From NCBI GenBank assembly GCA_034440635.1, contig JAOTON010000958.1, positions 496,001-560,000 of the forward strand: a DNA stretch of 64,000 nucleotides. Reading direction: 5' to 3'. The notes beneath the pieces are model-generated. The model made no database searches. It had not been told where the DNA came from and worked only from the letters and a program-made list of their open reading frames with translations. Source of the stretch: Lepas anatifera (taxonomy: Eukaryota > Arthropoda > Thecostraca > Lepadidae). The position numbers and the translations under genes were made by a program. Below are positions 23,870 through 35,336 of the stretch, piece by piece. How positions within the stretch are numbered: position 1 is the stretch's first letter; every line of letters begins with the position of its first letter.

Positions 23870-24060
23870 GCCTTGTGCCCGCTGCCTGGCTCCATTTGCA
23901 TGCGCGTGCGCCGCGCCGCTGGCCCGCCAGGCCGACGCGGGACTGGAGGCCTCTCGTGCTCTCCGCACGTGCCGACCGCCGGGGTCAAAGTCGAGGTCAG
24001 GTAGTTGACTCGTGCGGCATGCGGTACCGGGCCAGGGGAGGCGGGGAAAGCAGCACTAAC
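23870..24060. other. CpG-rich patch with an octamer word
   Basis: A GC-rich stretch containing ATTTGCAT at 23894-23901, the POU-factor octamer, and several GCGCGC-type words. One or two chance octamers are expected in a window this size, so this is only suggestive of a regulatory region. Confidence 0.2.
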
Positions 24061-24064
24061 TGCT

Positions 24065-26365
24065 GGACCGCTTATGCTTGGCAGTCTTTCACGGATTACG
24101 TCATGGCTGAGGGAGTGAGGGGCTGAAAGGCACGTGACAAATCGTGACACGGTGGGTTAGGCACGGCGCGCTGTGAGCGATTGCTGGAACGCTATGTAGT
24201 AAGACAATGGAGGGGGAAAAAGAGGGCCTGGTCAGGGGGACATCAGTCATGCGCACTGACGTTACGGGAGAAAGGTGGTATCAATGTGACCAAAGCGGGC
24301 GATCACTACGTCAGGGACAGTCCATAAATTACTTTTGTGATTTGTACCAGCCACCTTCCCCTGGTGACGCTGTTTAAAGTTTTTGTTTCTAATATCCCAA
24401 CTGAAGGGTTTAGTGTACTTCCACTTCTCCCCCCTCCATATGCCGGCGTCTCTACATATGCAAGAACAGAAGTAGAATGCAAGAACGGAAAGTCCATATG
24501 TAACGTTTGATAACGCTGTGGCTGCCTTTCCACCTCCTCTTTGCGTTATGCAATTTACAGACGACCCCATGCTACAAAGGGCTGAACAGAATGATTGGAA
24601 AGTAAAAAAGACTAGTATACTCAAAGAAACAACAAGCGGTTCTCTGAACCGTTGATCTCTGTTTGCGACGTGTGTACTTGAATACCAAAGCGTGAAGCTT
24701 CCAGCCTATTAAGCACCGGATCGAAATAGCAATCCCCAAGACTAATTGTTAGATGTTCCAAAATAAGTGTTAACATCCATAGAATAAAATATATGTCGAA
24801 CAAATAAACTGATATTTTTCCGAGGCTTAAAAATGCGAAATCCAAATATCCATAGGAATCAAAAGTTCAGCATAAAATTCACTAAACTATCAGCTTTTCC
24901 AATGACTTTGATGAAGCGTTCAGACTGCCACTAGCTGATTACCCAAGACCTTTTGTGCTTAAAAAGGTATGCCCAAGTATTTTTATTATCTATCCTATAG
25001 TAACTAGACTACATACCAACTGTGAAGTTTATAAGTCGTCGCCAGCTTTCGTCCTGTTTCAAGGGTATTAGGTTGCACCTTAACCAAGAAACCCGCCACT
25101 TGATTCACTTCCACTGCAGACGGGCTCTTTGTCACTGAGCTGTTCATCCTCCAAGTATATTTGGCAAGCCTGAAGGAGCTCGTTCGACTTCGTTAAATAA
25201 GAAGGCTTCTGGCGGGTCCCAACAAAGGTACAATTCATTTACCTATGCCAGCCTCATGGTTTTGATTGCATGGTTTAACAGTTATTTCTATATATAATGC
25301 TCATATGTATGCCAGCACTCGCCTGCTTATTTTTAATATTTGGCTGCACCGAGAAGTGGGCAAAAATATGTTGCTGACTAAATATTTACAAACAAATAAA
25401 GTGTTAAATTGTCTCCAAAACCACATGGGTGGCATTTCAGACTATATAACATTACTGATTCGTGCTGGTCTGCTGATTGCGTGAGACAAGCTGTGGATAG
25501 TGCTACGTAGACTACAAAACTGTCTAAGCATTGCGTGCAGCACTCGCATGAGCTGAATTAGAAAGATCCTCGTCTACCCTCTGTTCAAATCCCCACGCCC
25601 ATGCATGAACCCGTCTGATTCGTGAGAAGGACGGATGGGCAGGAGGCGGCAGTAACTGTTTCCTCTTTATCACCTGGAAAGGCTGTGACTGAGGTCCCCG
25701 GTCCCCAGACAGAGGCTTGTGCTGAGGCCGCTCCGGAGCCGCTATCAGGGTTATCCGTGTCGGACACCAGATCACGTTACCCCTTCTGATGAGTCCATTT
25801 GTCACACTTCATTTTGGAAACGACGGGAAATTCGGCTTGTACCCGAGAGGTCAGAAAAATCGATTTTTCCAACGTAGTTGGTAAGTTTCAGGAAACCAGG
25901 AGATTGAATATCTCCTCCCGAGATTTTTACTTCCTTCAGACCTGTAACCAGCATCTACTGAGGCGCTACTGAGCCTTTCAATGTAGCACAATACCTGCAC
26001 CTGCACTACTATTTCTGCGTGCTGGGATAGTGATAGTCTTATCCTCTCCCATTTGACTCCGCAAACCATTTTTCTTTCTGAGAGAGACTCCCTTCACATC
26101 GGGGTAAAAATGTTCTGCGTGGAGGAAAATCTGAAATTCGTGTTGAACTATCAGTTCAACCAAGCCTAGTTACGGACACGACTTCAATAATGTTTACTTC
26201 GTAAGTACATATCGGCGCATATTTGTCGCACAAAAACGCGTTCCGTTCGTTTTGCTTTGGAGCATGTGAGTTTCATCGATGTGCAATAGTAACCAATTCA
26301 GCGATGCCCAAAGACAGTTCTTATACCCCTAGGACAAAATTACAACTATACTGACCTCACCATTC
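24065..26365. other. Gene-free stretch, nothing recognised
   Basis: Mostly AT-rich DNA. The frames at 24262-24624 and 25524-25805 (minus) show no motifs or codon bias. Confidence 0.45.
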
Positions 26366-26366
26366 A

Positions 26367-27541
26367 ACAGAAGATGCCATGCTTGATTTTGTCAATCACG
26401 TCCATAAAAACATGGATGATGGCCTTGTCACCTCAGTAACAGCCATCGATCTCAGCAAGGCCTTCGAAAGCGTCAACCACGATCTCCTGCTGGAGAAACT
26501 GGGGTGGTATGGAATATCCCCACACTGGTTTGGAAGCTACCTGGATCAGAGAAGGCAGAAAGTAAGAAGGGGCTCCGTTACACTACCAGTGACCCACGGG
26601 GTGCCACAGGGCTCATTGGTTGGGCCACTGTTGTTCAGCCTGTTCACCAATGACCTGTCGAACTTTATACCATATGGCAAGCTGATATCGTACTCCAATG
26701 ACACCCAGATCATTGATGAATGCACTCCGACACCCCTATGCCTAGCTGAACTGAAGAGGCGAGCTGAAGAAACGCTACATGCCCTCCAAACCTGGTTCGG
26801 AAGAAATTCACTGAAAACGAAAGCGTCAAAAACTGATTTCATCCTCATTGACACCAAAGCCTTTCTGAAACACACAGCTGACTTCCGGATACAGATATCT
26901 GAGTCTCTCCTACCTCCATCTAAAACCATCAAACTGCTGGGTGTTGTGATCGACCCGAACGCTGTCTTGGGAACATCACATTTCAACGGTCGTTCAAAAA
27001 TGTTTTGGCTCCTTGGTGGCTCTTAGCAGATTTCGTCATCACTTCACGCCCGAAGCCCTGCATCTAATCATCCAGGCCCATGTCCTTCCACATGTCGGAT
27101 ACTGCCTCCCGGCTTGGGGGGGAGCAACCAAGACCCAGCTGGGAAGGGTGCAAAAGGCCATCAACTATGGAGCTCGAATTATCACCGGCACTCGAAAAAG
27201 GCAACACATCACACCAGCTCTCAGGAGTCTTGGCTGGCATAACATCGAAACCAGTATTGCTGAACGCGATTGCCTTAAAATATGTAAAGTAGCTCACGTC
27301 GACCAATCTCCAGCAGCCCTAAAGGCAATGCTTCCACCAAGGGAAAGTGTCTCCGCAAGGGAGGGTGACTAGAAACTCAAACGCCCAGCTCCAACTGCCT
27401 CGATGTCGACTGGAGAATATGAAGCGTGCCTTTCCGTACAGGGCTATTGCCCACTGGAACACGCTTCCCAGGGACGTCATTCGGATCCAAAAGCTGAATA
27501 CAATAAATAAGTATTTCCACAGAAAACTAGAAGATGAATAG
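26367..27541 (+). pseudogene. 5'-truncated, frameshifted non-LTR retrotransposon reverse transcriptase (CR1/L2-like)
   Basis: Three successive frames (26367-27026, about 27010-27372, about 27350-27541) together form the C-terminal half of a LINE polymerase. Motif A is visible as AIDLSKAFESVNHD, the next block as GVPQGSLVGPLLF, and motif C as YSNDTQI. Active enzymes have YADD there, so the first catalytic aspartate is replaced by asparagine. Further on come LLGVVIDPN, HVLPHVGYCLPAWG and the typical C-terminal FPYRAIAHWNTLP. The endonuclease and N-terminal RT are missing (5' truncation, normal for LINEs), and two frameshifts separate the pieces. The 3' end carries a GAATACA tandem repeat. This is a dead copy. 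The CR1/L2 group is inferred from motif wording and the short-repeat 3' end rather than poly(A). Confidence 0.9.
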
Positions 27542-27722
27542 TAACTTGGATGGTATGTTTAGTTATAGCGTGCATTTTATGTGTGCTGCTTATCACCTGT
27601 GTGTCAAAGGCGTTACGACACCTGATGTACGAATGTATGGTATCTGTGAATACCTATATATATAATGATGGAATTTGTAACCATACCTAAAAAACCAAAT
27701 AATTGGATGGGCCTCGAGCTAT

Positions 27723-27743
27723 GAATACAGAATACAGAATACA
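27723..27743 (+). repeat. (GAATACA)3, probable LINE 3' tail
   Basis: Three perfect 7-bp repeats about 180 bp after the polymerase stop. CR1/L2-type LINEs commonly end in short tandem repeats, so this probably marks the element's 3' end. Confidence 0.7.
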
Positions 27744-27745
27744 GA

Positions 27746-27885
27746 ACACTGGCATATCTGTTCAAGTCCCGGCGAAGCCTCTGAATAAGTCGATCTGATC
27801 CCCAAAATCCCTTCCAACAGGGTGAGAGTTGGCGACGCCGTATGACCCTGGCAGTTGGTGCGTCGTTAAACCCCAACAATTAGTA
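27746..27885 (+). repeat. tRNA-derived SINE, copy B (5'-truncated)
   Basis: It begins directly after the LINE tail. It retains a B-box-like TGTTCAAGTCCC (27760-27771) and the full shared body: CCCTTCCAACAGGG, GGCGACGCCGTA and GTGCGTCGTTAAACCCCAACA-type sequence. The body order is identical to copies A and C. Confidence 0.75.
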
Positions 27886-27889
27886 TTAT

Positions 27890-28695
27890 ACTGGCATATT
27901 TAAGCCCAATTAGCTGAACAAAGTCTTTTGGGCCCCCAGATTGCATGCCACGCTGCATTTCATCGATAATTCTTTAGAACATTTTGTTTTGCACATAATT
28001 AAACTCGATCAGAAGCCTTCCTCACTGTGCCGCCGTCAGCCTGAAAGCGTAAGACAACCGCAAGCTCTAACGCATTCACCAAATCAAAGCCTGGGCTCTT
28101 CCAAAGACTATTCAAATCTTTTAAAAGAGGGTAGCCATACAAAAAGCTGCCAGTCCCCTCCTTCGAAATGAATGTGCAGCAGACACAACTATAACTTGTC
28201 GATGCTGCTGGAGAGAAGGATCAGGCCAAAAGCGATAACTTGGAAATGGGCCCTCGTATCTCCAAATAGGAAACGGAGCTCATAGACAGGACAACTATTG
28301 GACGCCCAACCCTCTTTGCCTGTTATGGAAAATAGAGGCATGTTAGATTAATTAAGACACATATTTAGAAGCAGTCTGTCTGTCAGAAATTGACAAGAAC
28401 ACTGTCTTACAAGAAGCAGTCAGGGCAATGGGCAGAAAATATTCATTCTTCCCAATGAAGATCAATTTTACCCCAAGATCAGGAAGACTCCCAAGGAGGA
28501 AACAGCATGTGGAGTTCTACGAGATACTAAATGTCATTCCCCAACGCACAGCATGAGACAAGTCTCAGTGTTGGAAGTATTCAATAATCTAGTTTCTTCA
28601 GACCTTCTTAAACTTCATTGACAAGATGGGAGGCTTTCTGAACTCCGCGTCAGGCGTTCCATTGTGTACATTCATGACAACGTGAATACACACAC
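27890..28695. other. Gene-free stretch, nothing recognised
   Basis: No repeats or biased frames were recognised between the SINE and the CpG-rich patch. Confidence 0.4.
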
Positions 28696-28699
28696 ACAA

Positions 28700-29070
28700 A
28701 ACAATACCCGGTATGCCCCCTTCGCCCGGTGAATGCGACGCCCTTGAGTTGCAGTCGGCCACGAGAATTGGCACGTCACGAGGGTCTCGGCATACGTGGA
28801 CGCGGTGCGTGAGGGGGTGACTAATCCGACAGAAGCACGACCCGGCGCCGGACAATGCCGGCGGGGGCACCGTCGCCGTCTCGCCGTCGCCGTCATCGCC
28901 GCCGCCGTCGTCGCGTCGCTGCACGTTTTTGCGGACACGGCCGCCAAGAACAACGGCGGCATCCCGGCCGGGCCCCGCACGCCATTCTCCGCACACCTCA
29001 TTCCATTAAAAACTATGACCAGGCGGTTTGGGCGACGCGCCCGCACCAGGCGTTGGTGCGCGGATGGCAC
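28700..29070. other. CpG island-like patch
   Basis: Dense CpG (runs of CGCCGTCGCCGTC-type sequence around 28868-28920) with open frames in several phases on both strands, as expected from composition. It may be a promoter or first exon of an undetected gene, but no exon boundaries stand out. Confidence 0.35.
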
Positions 29071-29228
29071 GACGGGGTCCGAATTCACAGCGCGTGAGGA
29101 AGAGTTGTGAAGTGCTGAAGACAAGGAGGACGATTGTCGAAGCCTTGTGTATCACGCCTTGTGCTGACAAACCAGACGATGGTTACAGCTAGGGAGGGGT
29201 TTCATAAAATGACTACGTGAATAAAGGA

Positions 29229-29264
29229 GAGAGAGAGAGGGGAGGGAGGGAGGGAGGAGGGAGG

Positions 29265-29305
<41 letters not shown>
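29229..29305 (+). repeat. (GA)n and (GGGA)n purine tract
   Basis: A roughly 75-bp purine-only stretch of GAGA and GGGAGG units, expected to be polymorphic and capable of triplex formation. Confidence 0.9.
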
Positions 29306-29307
<2 letters not shown>

Positions 29308-29309
29308 AT

Positions 29310-30600
29310 GACATGACAGCAAGCACAAAACGGGACGGGGTGTTCTGGTTGGATTTTTGTTGAATACCGTTTGGCGCAAGGCACGGCACAGACAGACTTC
29401 TTACGATGGTGGCCAGGTTCCAGCCTTCGCTCCCAGCGCGGCGACAATGTTTTCATACCGTACCAGTTGTGATAGCTTCAAAAACTACATGGGGCCAGTG
29501 CGTGAGCTCTGAACACAACATCGTAAGATAATACTGACCAAGGAGCTTCTACCATATCCACAATTTCGACAAAAGAGTTAGATCATAGGTGCCAAATCAG
29601 CAATAGGCTCAAGTTTGGAGGGATTTCGATACAGAGGTAGTTCCAATTTCTGAGAGTCTACAGGTACATAATCCTCTTAAGTCCCTTTTTGGCAAGTACC
29701 AAGCTTTCTACTGGCATAAATAAATATAAAGTTTCACATTTCGCGAACAAGATCCACATATATAATGACTTTTCAGGACATCACACATCAAAAGCAGCTT
29801 TTTTAAAGCTGTCAACCATGGATGTGTCTGTGACTGGACATAGATTGATCTATTTTGGTAGGAGAGGAATAAGAGAAAAACTAATATTAAGACAGAAAAC
29901 ATGGCATCCCTAGGATTTTTTAGTAAAAAATGTTAACCTAAAAATTTTACAAAATACACAACATCTAAAACAGTATCTGATAGGGTCGCACGAAGACTAA
30001 GTGTCAAATTTACTGGCCTAACCTGACGTGACAAAACATGAACAACATGACTTCAATGAATTCAAGCAGCTTGATGTTCCAATATGCCTCGTATTGTCAT
30101 CTTTCCATTTCAACAAGGCACTAATAATACAAAAAATCTGCCACAACTACATAACATCGAGGGTTTGATGATTTTGAGGCAACAATAACCAGAATTACTT
30201 GACAAGCCTTTCTCGCAGCTTGATGAGTGATCGAAATTAGCCAAAATTACATTACATTGATCATATTTATAATTTTGAGGAGACATAGATTATAATTACA
30301 TGTGATGCTAAACTGTTGAGCTTTATGAGTGACTGAAATCAGCCAGAAATTCTCAAAATACTCGGTATGCTGCACGAGAGCATGCCTAACCGGACATCGG
30401 TGACCTCCGGTTCAACATCGCACATGTCACTTGTCAGCCAACCGGTCGAACTAGTTGGGGACAACTCAGCCATCGACTTTGTCCTAATTCAAAGAGAGAT
30501 TTACAGTAAGTGAGTCGGATCGACAGCATGAACCGGACCTTTGACATGCCGTACCTACTTGTGACCGCTTAAAACTCGGTACAAACGAGAATGGCGCTCG
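29310..30600. other. Gene-free stretch, nothing recognised
   Basis: AT-rich DNA without supported features. Confidence 0.45.
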
Positions 30601-30614
30601 TATGGTGAAGGGAG

Positions 30615-30752
30615 CACTGGCGGACGCAGGAGCGCCGTTTGGGGGGAACTCGGGAAAAATCGTAAAAACATTGTGTTTTTGAAGAAAATCGGCCAAACAT
30701 TCGCCATTTTTGGGGGCCGTGGCTCCTTGCCCCCCCTCTCGATCCGCTAGTG
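30615..30752. mobile_element. 138-bp hAT-like MITE
   Basis: It starts CACTGGCGGACGCAGG and ends CTCGATCCGCTAGTG, giving imperfect inverted ends. It is flanked by GAAGGGAG (30607-30614) and GAAGGGAT (30753-30760), an 8-bp duplication with one mismatch. The interior (AATCGTAAAAACATTGTG, then TTTTTGAAGAAAATCGGCC) is homologous to 61867-62026. Non-coding. Confidence 0.8.
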
Positions 30753-30946
30753 GAAGGGATACAATACGTAAATCACATTTCGTCCAGGTGGCGCTTCCAC
30801 ACACTAGTAGTACGTTTTTTGCCATACTAGTGAACGGATATTTATTTGAATTTTACCCTGTGTCCAGTGTTGGGGTATGGCGTGAAGCGTGAAGCGTGAA
30901 TGGCGGGAGGTGTCATAACCGATCGATGGAATCAGACCTCTAATCA

Positions 30947-30994
30947 CTGACGCAATACTGACGTCACTAACTGACGCAATACTGACGTCACTAC
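30947..30994 (+). promoter_or_regulatory. Two 24-bp tandem units each carrying a perfect CRE
   Basis: Two adjacent near-identical units, CTGACGCAATACTGACGTCA plus CTAA or CTAC. Each contains TGACGTCA (30959-30966 and 30983-30990), the cAMP-response element bound by CREB/ATF factors, and TGACGCAAT, which resembles a C/EBP-ATF composite site. Function is inference: no adjacent gene was found. Confidence 0.5.
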
Positions 30995-30999
30995 AGATG

Positions 31000-33125
31000 A
31001 CTGACTGTATGTTCTTGGCTCCAGCACCATTCGACGAAGTGGTTTCGATCAATACTTGGATCGGGCAATTATCCAAAACTCCTGCGGACGATGGCGTGAT
31101 GATGGTGGTCACCTCCCGACTTCGTTACAAGTGCTATATCTAAAAAATTATATCCAGCGCCATGACGACAGTGAGCTGACATTAGACCGATCAGTACATA
31201 ATCGTGTGAAACAGCCTCTGATAACGTCAGGACAAGGCTCTAAACTTGACATCTATCCGTCAAAAAAGTGTCGTCTAAAAATGTAAGGGCCAAACGTCAC
31301 CTGAGCTGATCTCGTGACCAGGTCCGACCTTGCATCGGTCACAGTGAATGTTTATGAAACGGCCCAAAAATGTTGTACATATGCAGGTATGATGGCGTAA
31401 TGTACACCCACAACAATAATATAAGAGCAGCATCGAACTGAGTAAGATTGTCACTGCTCAGTCCACATTTCTTTTCCTGTATCCCAAAATATGAATCACA
31501 ACAGGGGAGGCGCGACTATCCGATGTCATGCACAAAACACTCGGCAGAGACAGTAGAATCAATAAATCAGAGCGGGTGGTCGTGCAGTCCAGTTTGCACT
31601 GCAATGTAGCTATACATTTAATTTAAACTGTTCCTCGGCTAGTTGGCACCAAGTTCACTTCTACCCCGATCAGCTTATATGACGTTTCTAAAGTGGTTCC
31701 ATGGATATTTTTCTCCAGGTCAAAAATGCTGTCAGCTGTAGTAAAGCAACACAATATTGAGATCCACACCATGAGGCGGGCGAAATTTACCGACAATTGC
31801 CTTGAATTGCCCCCACTTATGTCCACGGGCCTACCATCGTTCTCATGGCACACCCCACTCCATTTGTATGCGGAATCAATTTTCCTCATGCCTGAGCAGA
31901 GATCAACACGCGAGGTTGTTTTTACCGGTGTGTACAGTTGCTCTAACAAGCATGCGACCATGCGCGCCGTACTTTGATCAGGCCTACCTTCACTGGCCAA
32001 AGGTTAACGAGCCGGCTGACAACAGCGGCCTTGTAGACTCGGCCTTGCAGCTCAGCTCTCGGGCACGTTCTTGCAGAGAAGTTTATGTGTCCAGTTTTCG
32101 AGCTGCAGCTGCAGGCGCACGCCGCACCAGCACAGCACACAAAACTCAACGGGCTGCGAGAGCTTTATGGGTTCATTGCCTTGGAAGTTGTAGGGCTTCC
32201 TTCATGGCGTAGTAGACAGCTACTGGTCATTATCAACGGAAAATGTTACAGGCAAGGAAAAGAGATCAACCAGCCAAACCAGATACTGACATACTACTTT
32301 CAATCATAGATATTTTGAATTTCCAAAGGTGCGTGCATCAAAAGCTTTGACATCCTATGACACATGCTCTTTCATTATGCACTCTGGAATGTAGATGGGC
32401 CCCGCTTTAAATCAAGCGGCTTGTCAGGGAACACGACGCTAACTGCTTGCGTGAATAGGAGCATTGTTGGTGCCAGTTCCAGCCAATCAAATTGTCCCCA
32501 ACCTTTGCCCTCAAACCCGATCTCCTGGGGTCAAACGAGCCGGTAAACATGCGCCAGCATAGTGGGCTATGGAGTCTGGAGAGTGCTGTCAGCTTCAATC
32601 CAGAAGGCACGTTGTATTTTGAATCTCAGCCTGCGCCTGGCGGTCACAATGCCATCAGAAAGGTGTGCTAGTAAGAGCAATGAGCAAGTATTGGCTTGAA
32701 CTAAACAACTTAACTGTTCTGAATTTGCTGCTTGTTTGCGTTTATTTATCATTGACTGTAAACAAAATATCAAGATCGTGATTGGAAGCAGGATTAGGAT
32801 TTTACGACTACAAATATTGGACTTGACCCTGGGGGACTGAATAACTTGTTCATAGAAATGCCATTGTCTATTTACATAGACAGGCAGTCGTGTCCCCCTG
32901 CGATCCCAGCCACAATAAAACCCTTACTTTAACACCAAAACTAACCAAGTGATCAAGTCGCAACACACCCTGCTAGGAGGTGAACGAGAACAAAAAACTG
33001 CAAAAATCAGTAGATTTATCATAATCAACGCGTAAAAACATTGAGCATTCTGGGATATCGAAACTTAAGCAATCGTAGAACATAAGTGATAAAAACTCTT
33101 CAGAACATAAACAATTACTGGGTTC
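31000..33125. other. Gene-free stretch, nothing firm
   Basis: The frames at 31623-32000 (minus) and 31802-32212 (plus) overlap and lack motifs. No repeats recognised. Confidence 0.4.
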
Positions 33126-33132
33126 AATTTAA

Positions 33133-34197
33133 GCCTCGCCCCGGTGGGGGGATGTTTGAAAATCCCCTCTCGGGTTTTTCCGTTGGCTCCGAAGAACAGG
33201 GGAGCGAAGCGCCGCGGCGCCTGACACACCTTATTCTTGATCGACTCATTTATATCATTTATATATTATACATATATACTCATTTATATATCTTGATCGA
33301 CTCTGCAGCTTTCCCCAAAATTTTAAGGTCGGGTCATTACAGGTCAGGTCACCGGTGCAGGTCAAGTGACCACACCTCCAAAAAAAGTTTCAGATAGCAT
33401 AAGTAAGAACAACGTTAATCTACTAATTGAAAGTCATATTACATAATGGGCCTACCAAGTGCTCCAAAGTATATTCCGGGATTTTCCATGTCGATGACCT
33501 AGGGTAAGATACGGATTAAAGCAAGGGTTCAGAAGTAATGCCTCTCCGTTGGAAATGCATGAGGGCAACGGGAATGGGGCGAAAGATGGCCCTATTCGTT
33601 CATTTACGGCTTATGATATCTCCATATTCTCCAAATCGTAGAATTCTAGACCCTTGCCAGGTTCATGTTGCAAGTTTGGACCTGCGACCTCTGAGAGATC
33701 ATCTGGGGCTACTTAAGCAGGTGTCCAGACTTGGCTCAGTAACTTTGCAGGAAATGATATTTAAGCTTTCATTTTGATACGATTACATTTTTATTATTGA
33801 AAGTCTATTGATATAAACATTGACTATGCTAGGTAAAATGGTGACCTTGACCTGACCTTAGGGCTGGTCATTTTTATGTTTTGACCTAGTACCTATAGTC
33901 ATATCATACATCATTCGATTTTCGGTAACGAGGCAAATGATGCCTAAAAATGATTCTCACTCAACTGTGTCAATCGCTAGAGCCCAAAAACTCTTCTCTA
34001 ACATGCCACGTTTGACCTGTCATGACCTCAATATTGACTTGAGTCAAACAGTGACTGGTGTTTCTTCATTATTTTTTTAGCTATCCACCTTGGTTGGTTT
34101 TTTTTGGCTATCCCGCATAGGAGCCGAGTTCAAGAGGTGTTTTAACCCCCCACCCCCAACAAGGGGAAGGTGGCTTGGAGGCCCACCGGGGCGGGTG
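33133..34197. mobile_element. TTAA-flanked DNA transposon, non-coding (family 1, copy 1)
   Basis: Flanked by TTAA (33129-33132, 34198-34201). Left end GCCTCGCCCCGGTGGGG and right end CCCACCGGGGCGGGTG are inverted relative to each other, sharing CGCCCCGGTGGG. TTAA target duplication is characteristic of piggyBac-type transposons and a few others (established knowledge). The 1065-bp interior carries no transposase but has AGGTCA-type words, including AGGTCAGGTCA near 33340 and TGACCTTGA at 33842-33850. Strongly similar, block by block, to 46153-47162. Confidence 0.8.
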
Positions 34198-34201
34198 TTA
34201 A

Positions 34202-34932
34202 GCATGTGCCAAGAGCAGATGGTCTGAGAAGTTCCCTGAAGAAATGCAGAGCACCTAAAATTCTTCCTGAAATTCAGCATGCCAAATCATGTGTTTAGTC
34301 TTTCTATAGGCTAGTGGATTGAGAATAATGTCGGAGGAAAAGTGAGCAGCACAAGTGTGAGAGTGGACTTTGTTATTTTGGAGGCAAACTGGCACATCTG
34401 TCAGTATCTAAATCAAAATCATTTCCATACAGGGCGCCAACGCCTCCCCCTCCCCTGGTTCCATTTTTATGTTATAGTACATTGAATCATCCTCCGCAGA
34501 CATGGTTTTCAGGAGCTCGAATCGTTGGTGGACAAGTTATCGGGGTAATCGTCACATGCAGATGCATACACATACACAAACATAAGCAAACAGACACAAG
34601 GCTTTAAATCCGGCCGCGGTCGGCGCTTCAAGTCTCCTGTTAATGCCCGGAGTGACTGCTCACGAGTATTGAGAGATATTGCTTATAAGCGACCGCAGCA
34701 CGATACTCGAACCCGCCTCTACCCAACTTTCCTGTTCTAACCCACCACGAGTCACGAACATATCAGCCAGAGCACTCGGTGCTCTCGTGTGTAAGATGCG
34801 CTTCATAATGCACAAGGTATAGTACATGGCTAGCTCTTTTTTCTGGAAGTCATCCCAAGGTTCAAACCGCGTCACTTAAGTGACCGCCTTTGCGGCGCCC
34901 CGTAACGAAGCGAGCAGCGAAGTTGACAGCCT
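34202..34932. other. Gene-free stretch, nothing recognised
   Basis: No repeats or biased frames recognised. Confidence 0.4.
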
Positions 34933-34940
34933 TCCGCAGC

Positions 34941-35328
34941 CAGTGGCGGATCCAGCCGGTCGGTTTGAGAGGGGAGAAAAGTCGAAAAGCAAAAAAAAAA
35001 CGTCACGCATTGAAAAATTGCGCTACAATATGACTTGCCAGCAGACTTTACTATTTGAGCAAAAAGCAAAAGCAAAAAAACGTCACGGGCTGAAAGATAT
35101 GGGCTCAAGATACTTTTTCCTATCCAAGGCCACATATTTACACTGAACTTAACTGGTTGTGTTTGAAGTTGAGTTAAAGCACCAAAACCTTGCTTATAAA
35201 CTAAAAAAGGAGTCGAGGGGAAAATGGAGGTCAATAGCTTTGGGGGGGCAAAAAATAGTTTTGTCCCGAGCTTTTCCGTTTAGGGGGGCAAATGCCTTTT
35301 TTGCCCCCTCCCCTTGGATCCGCCACTG
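34941..35328. mobile_element. 388-bp hAT-like MITE with perfect 8-bp target duplication
   Basis: Starts CAGTGGCGGATCCAG and ends TTGGATCCGCCACTG, a 14-base near-perfect inverted repeat, flanked on both sides by TCCGCAGC (34933-34940, 35329-35336). The interior has A-rich segments and G-runs next to the right end but no transposase. The 8-bp duplication and CAG-type ends place it with hAT elements. A decayed relative lies at 18291-18812. Confidence 0.9.
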
Positions 35329-35336
35329 TCCGCAGC

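Noticed and set aside
23894..23901. ATTTGCAT octamer as a POU-factor enhancer
   Set aside because: One or two chance occurrences are expected in 64 kb counting both strands, and no clustering was seen.
31623..32212. Frames of 125 and 136 residues as host exons
   Set aside because: Ordinary composition, overlapping on opposite strands, without recognisable domains or good splice signals.
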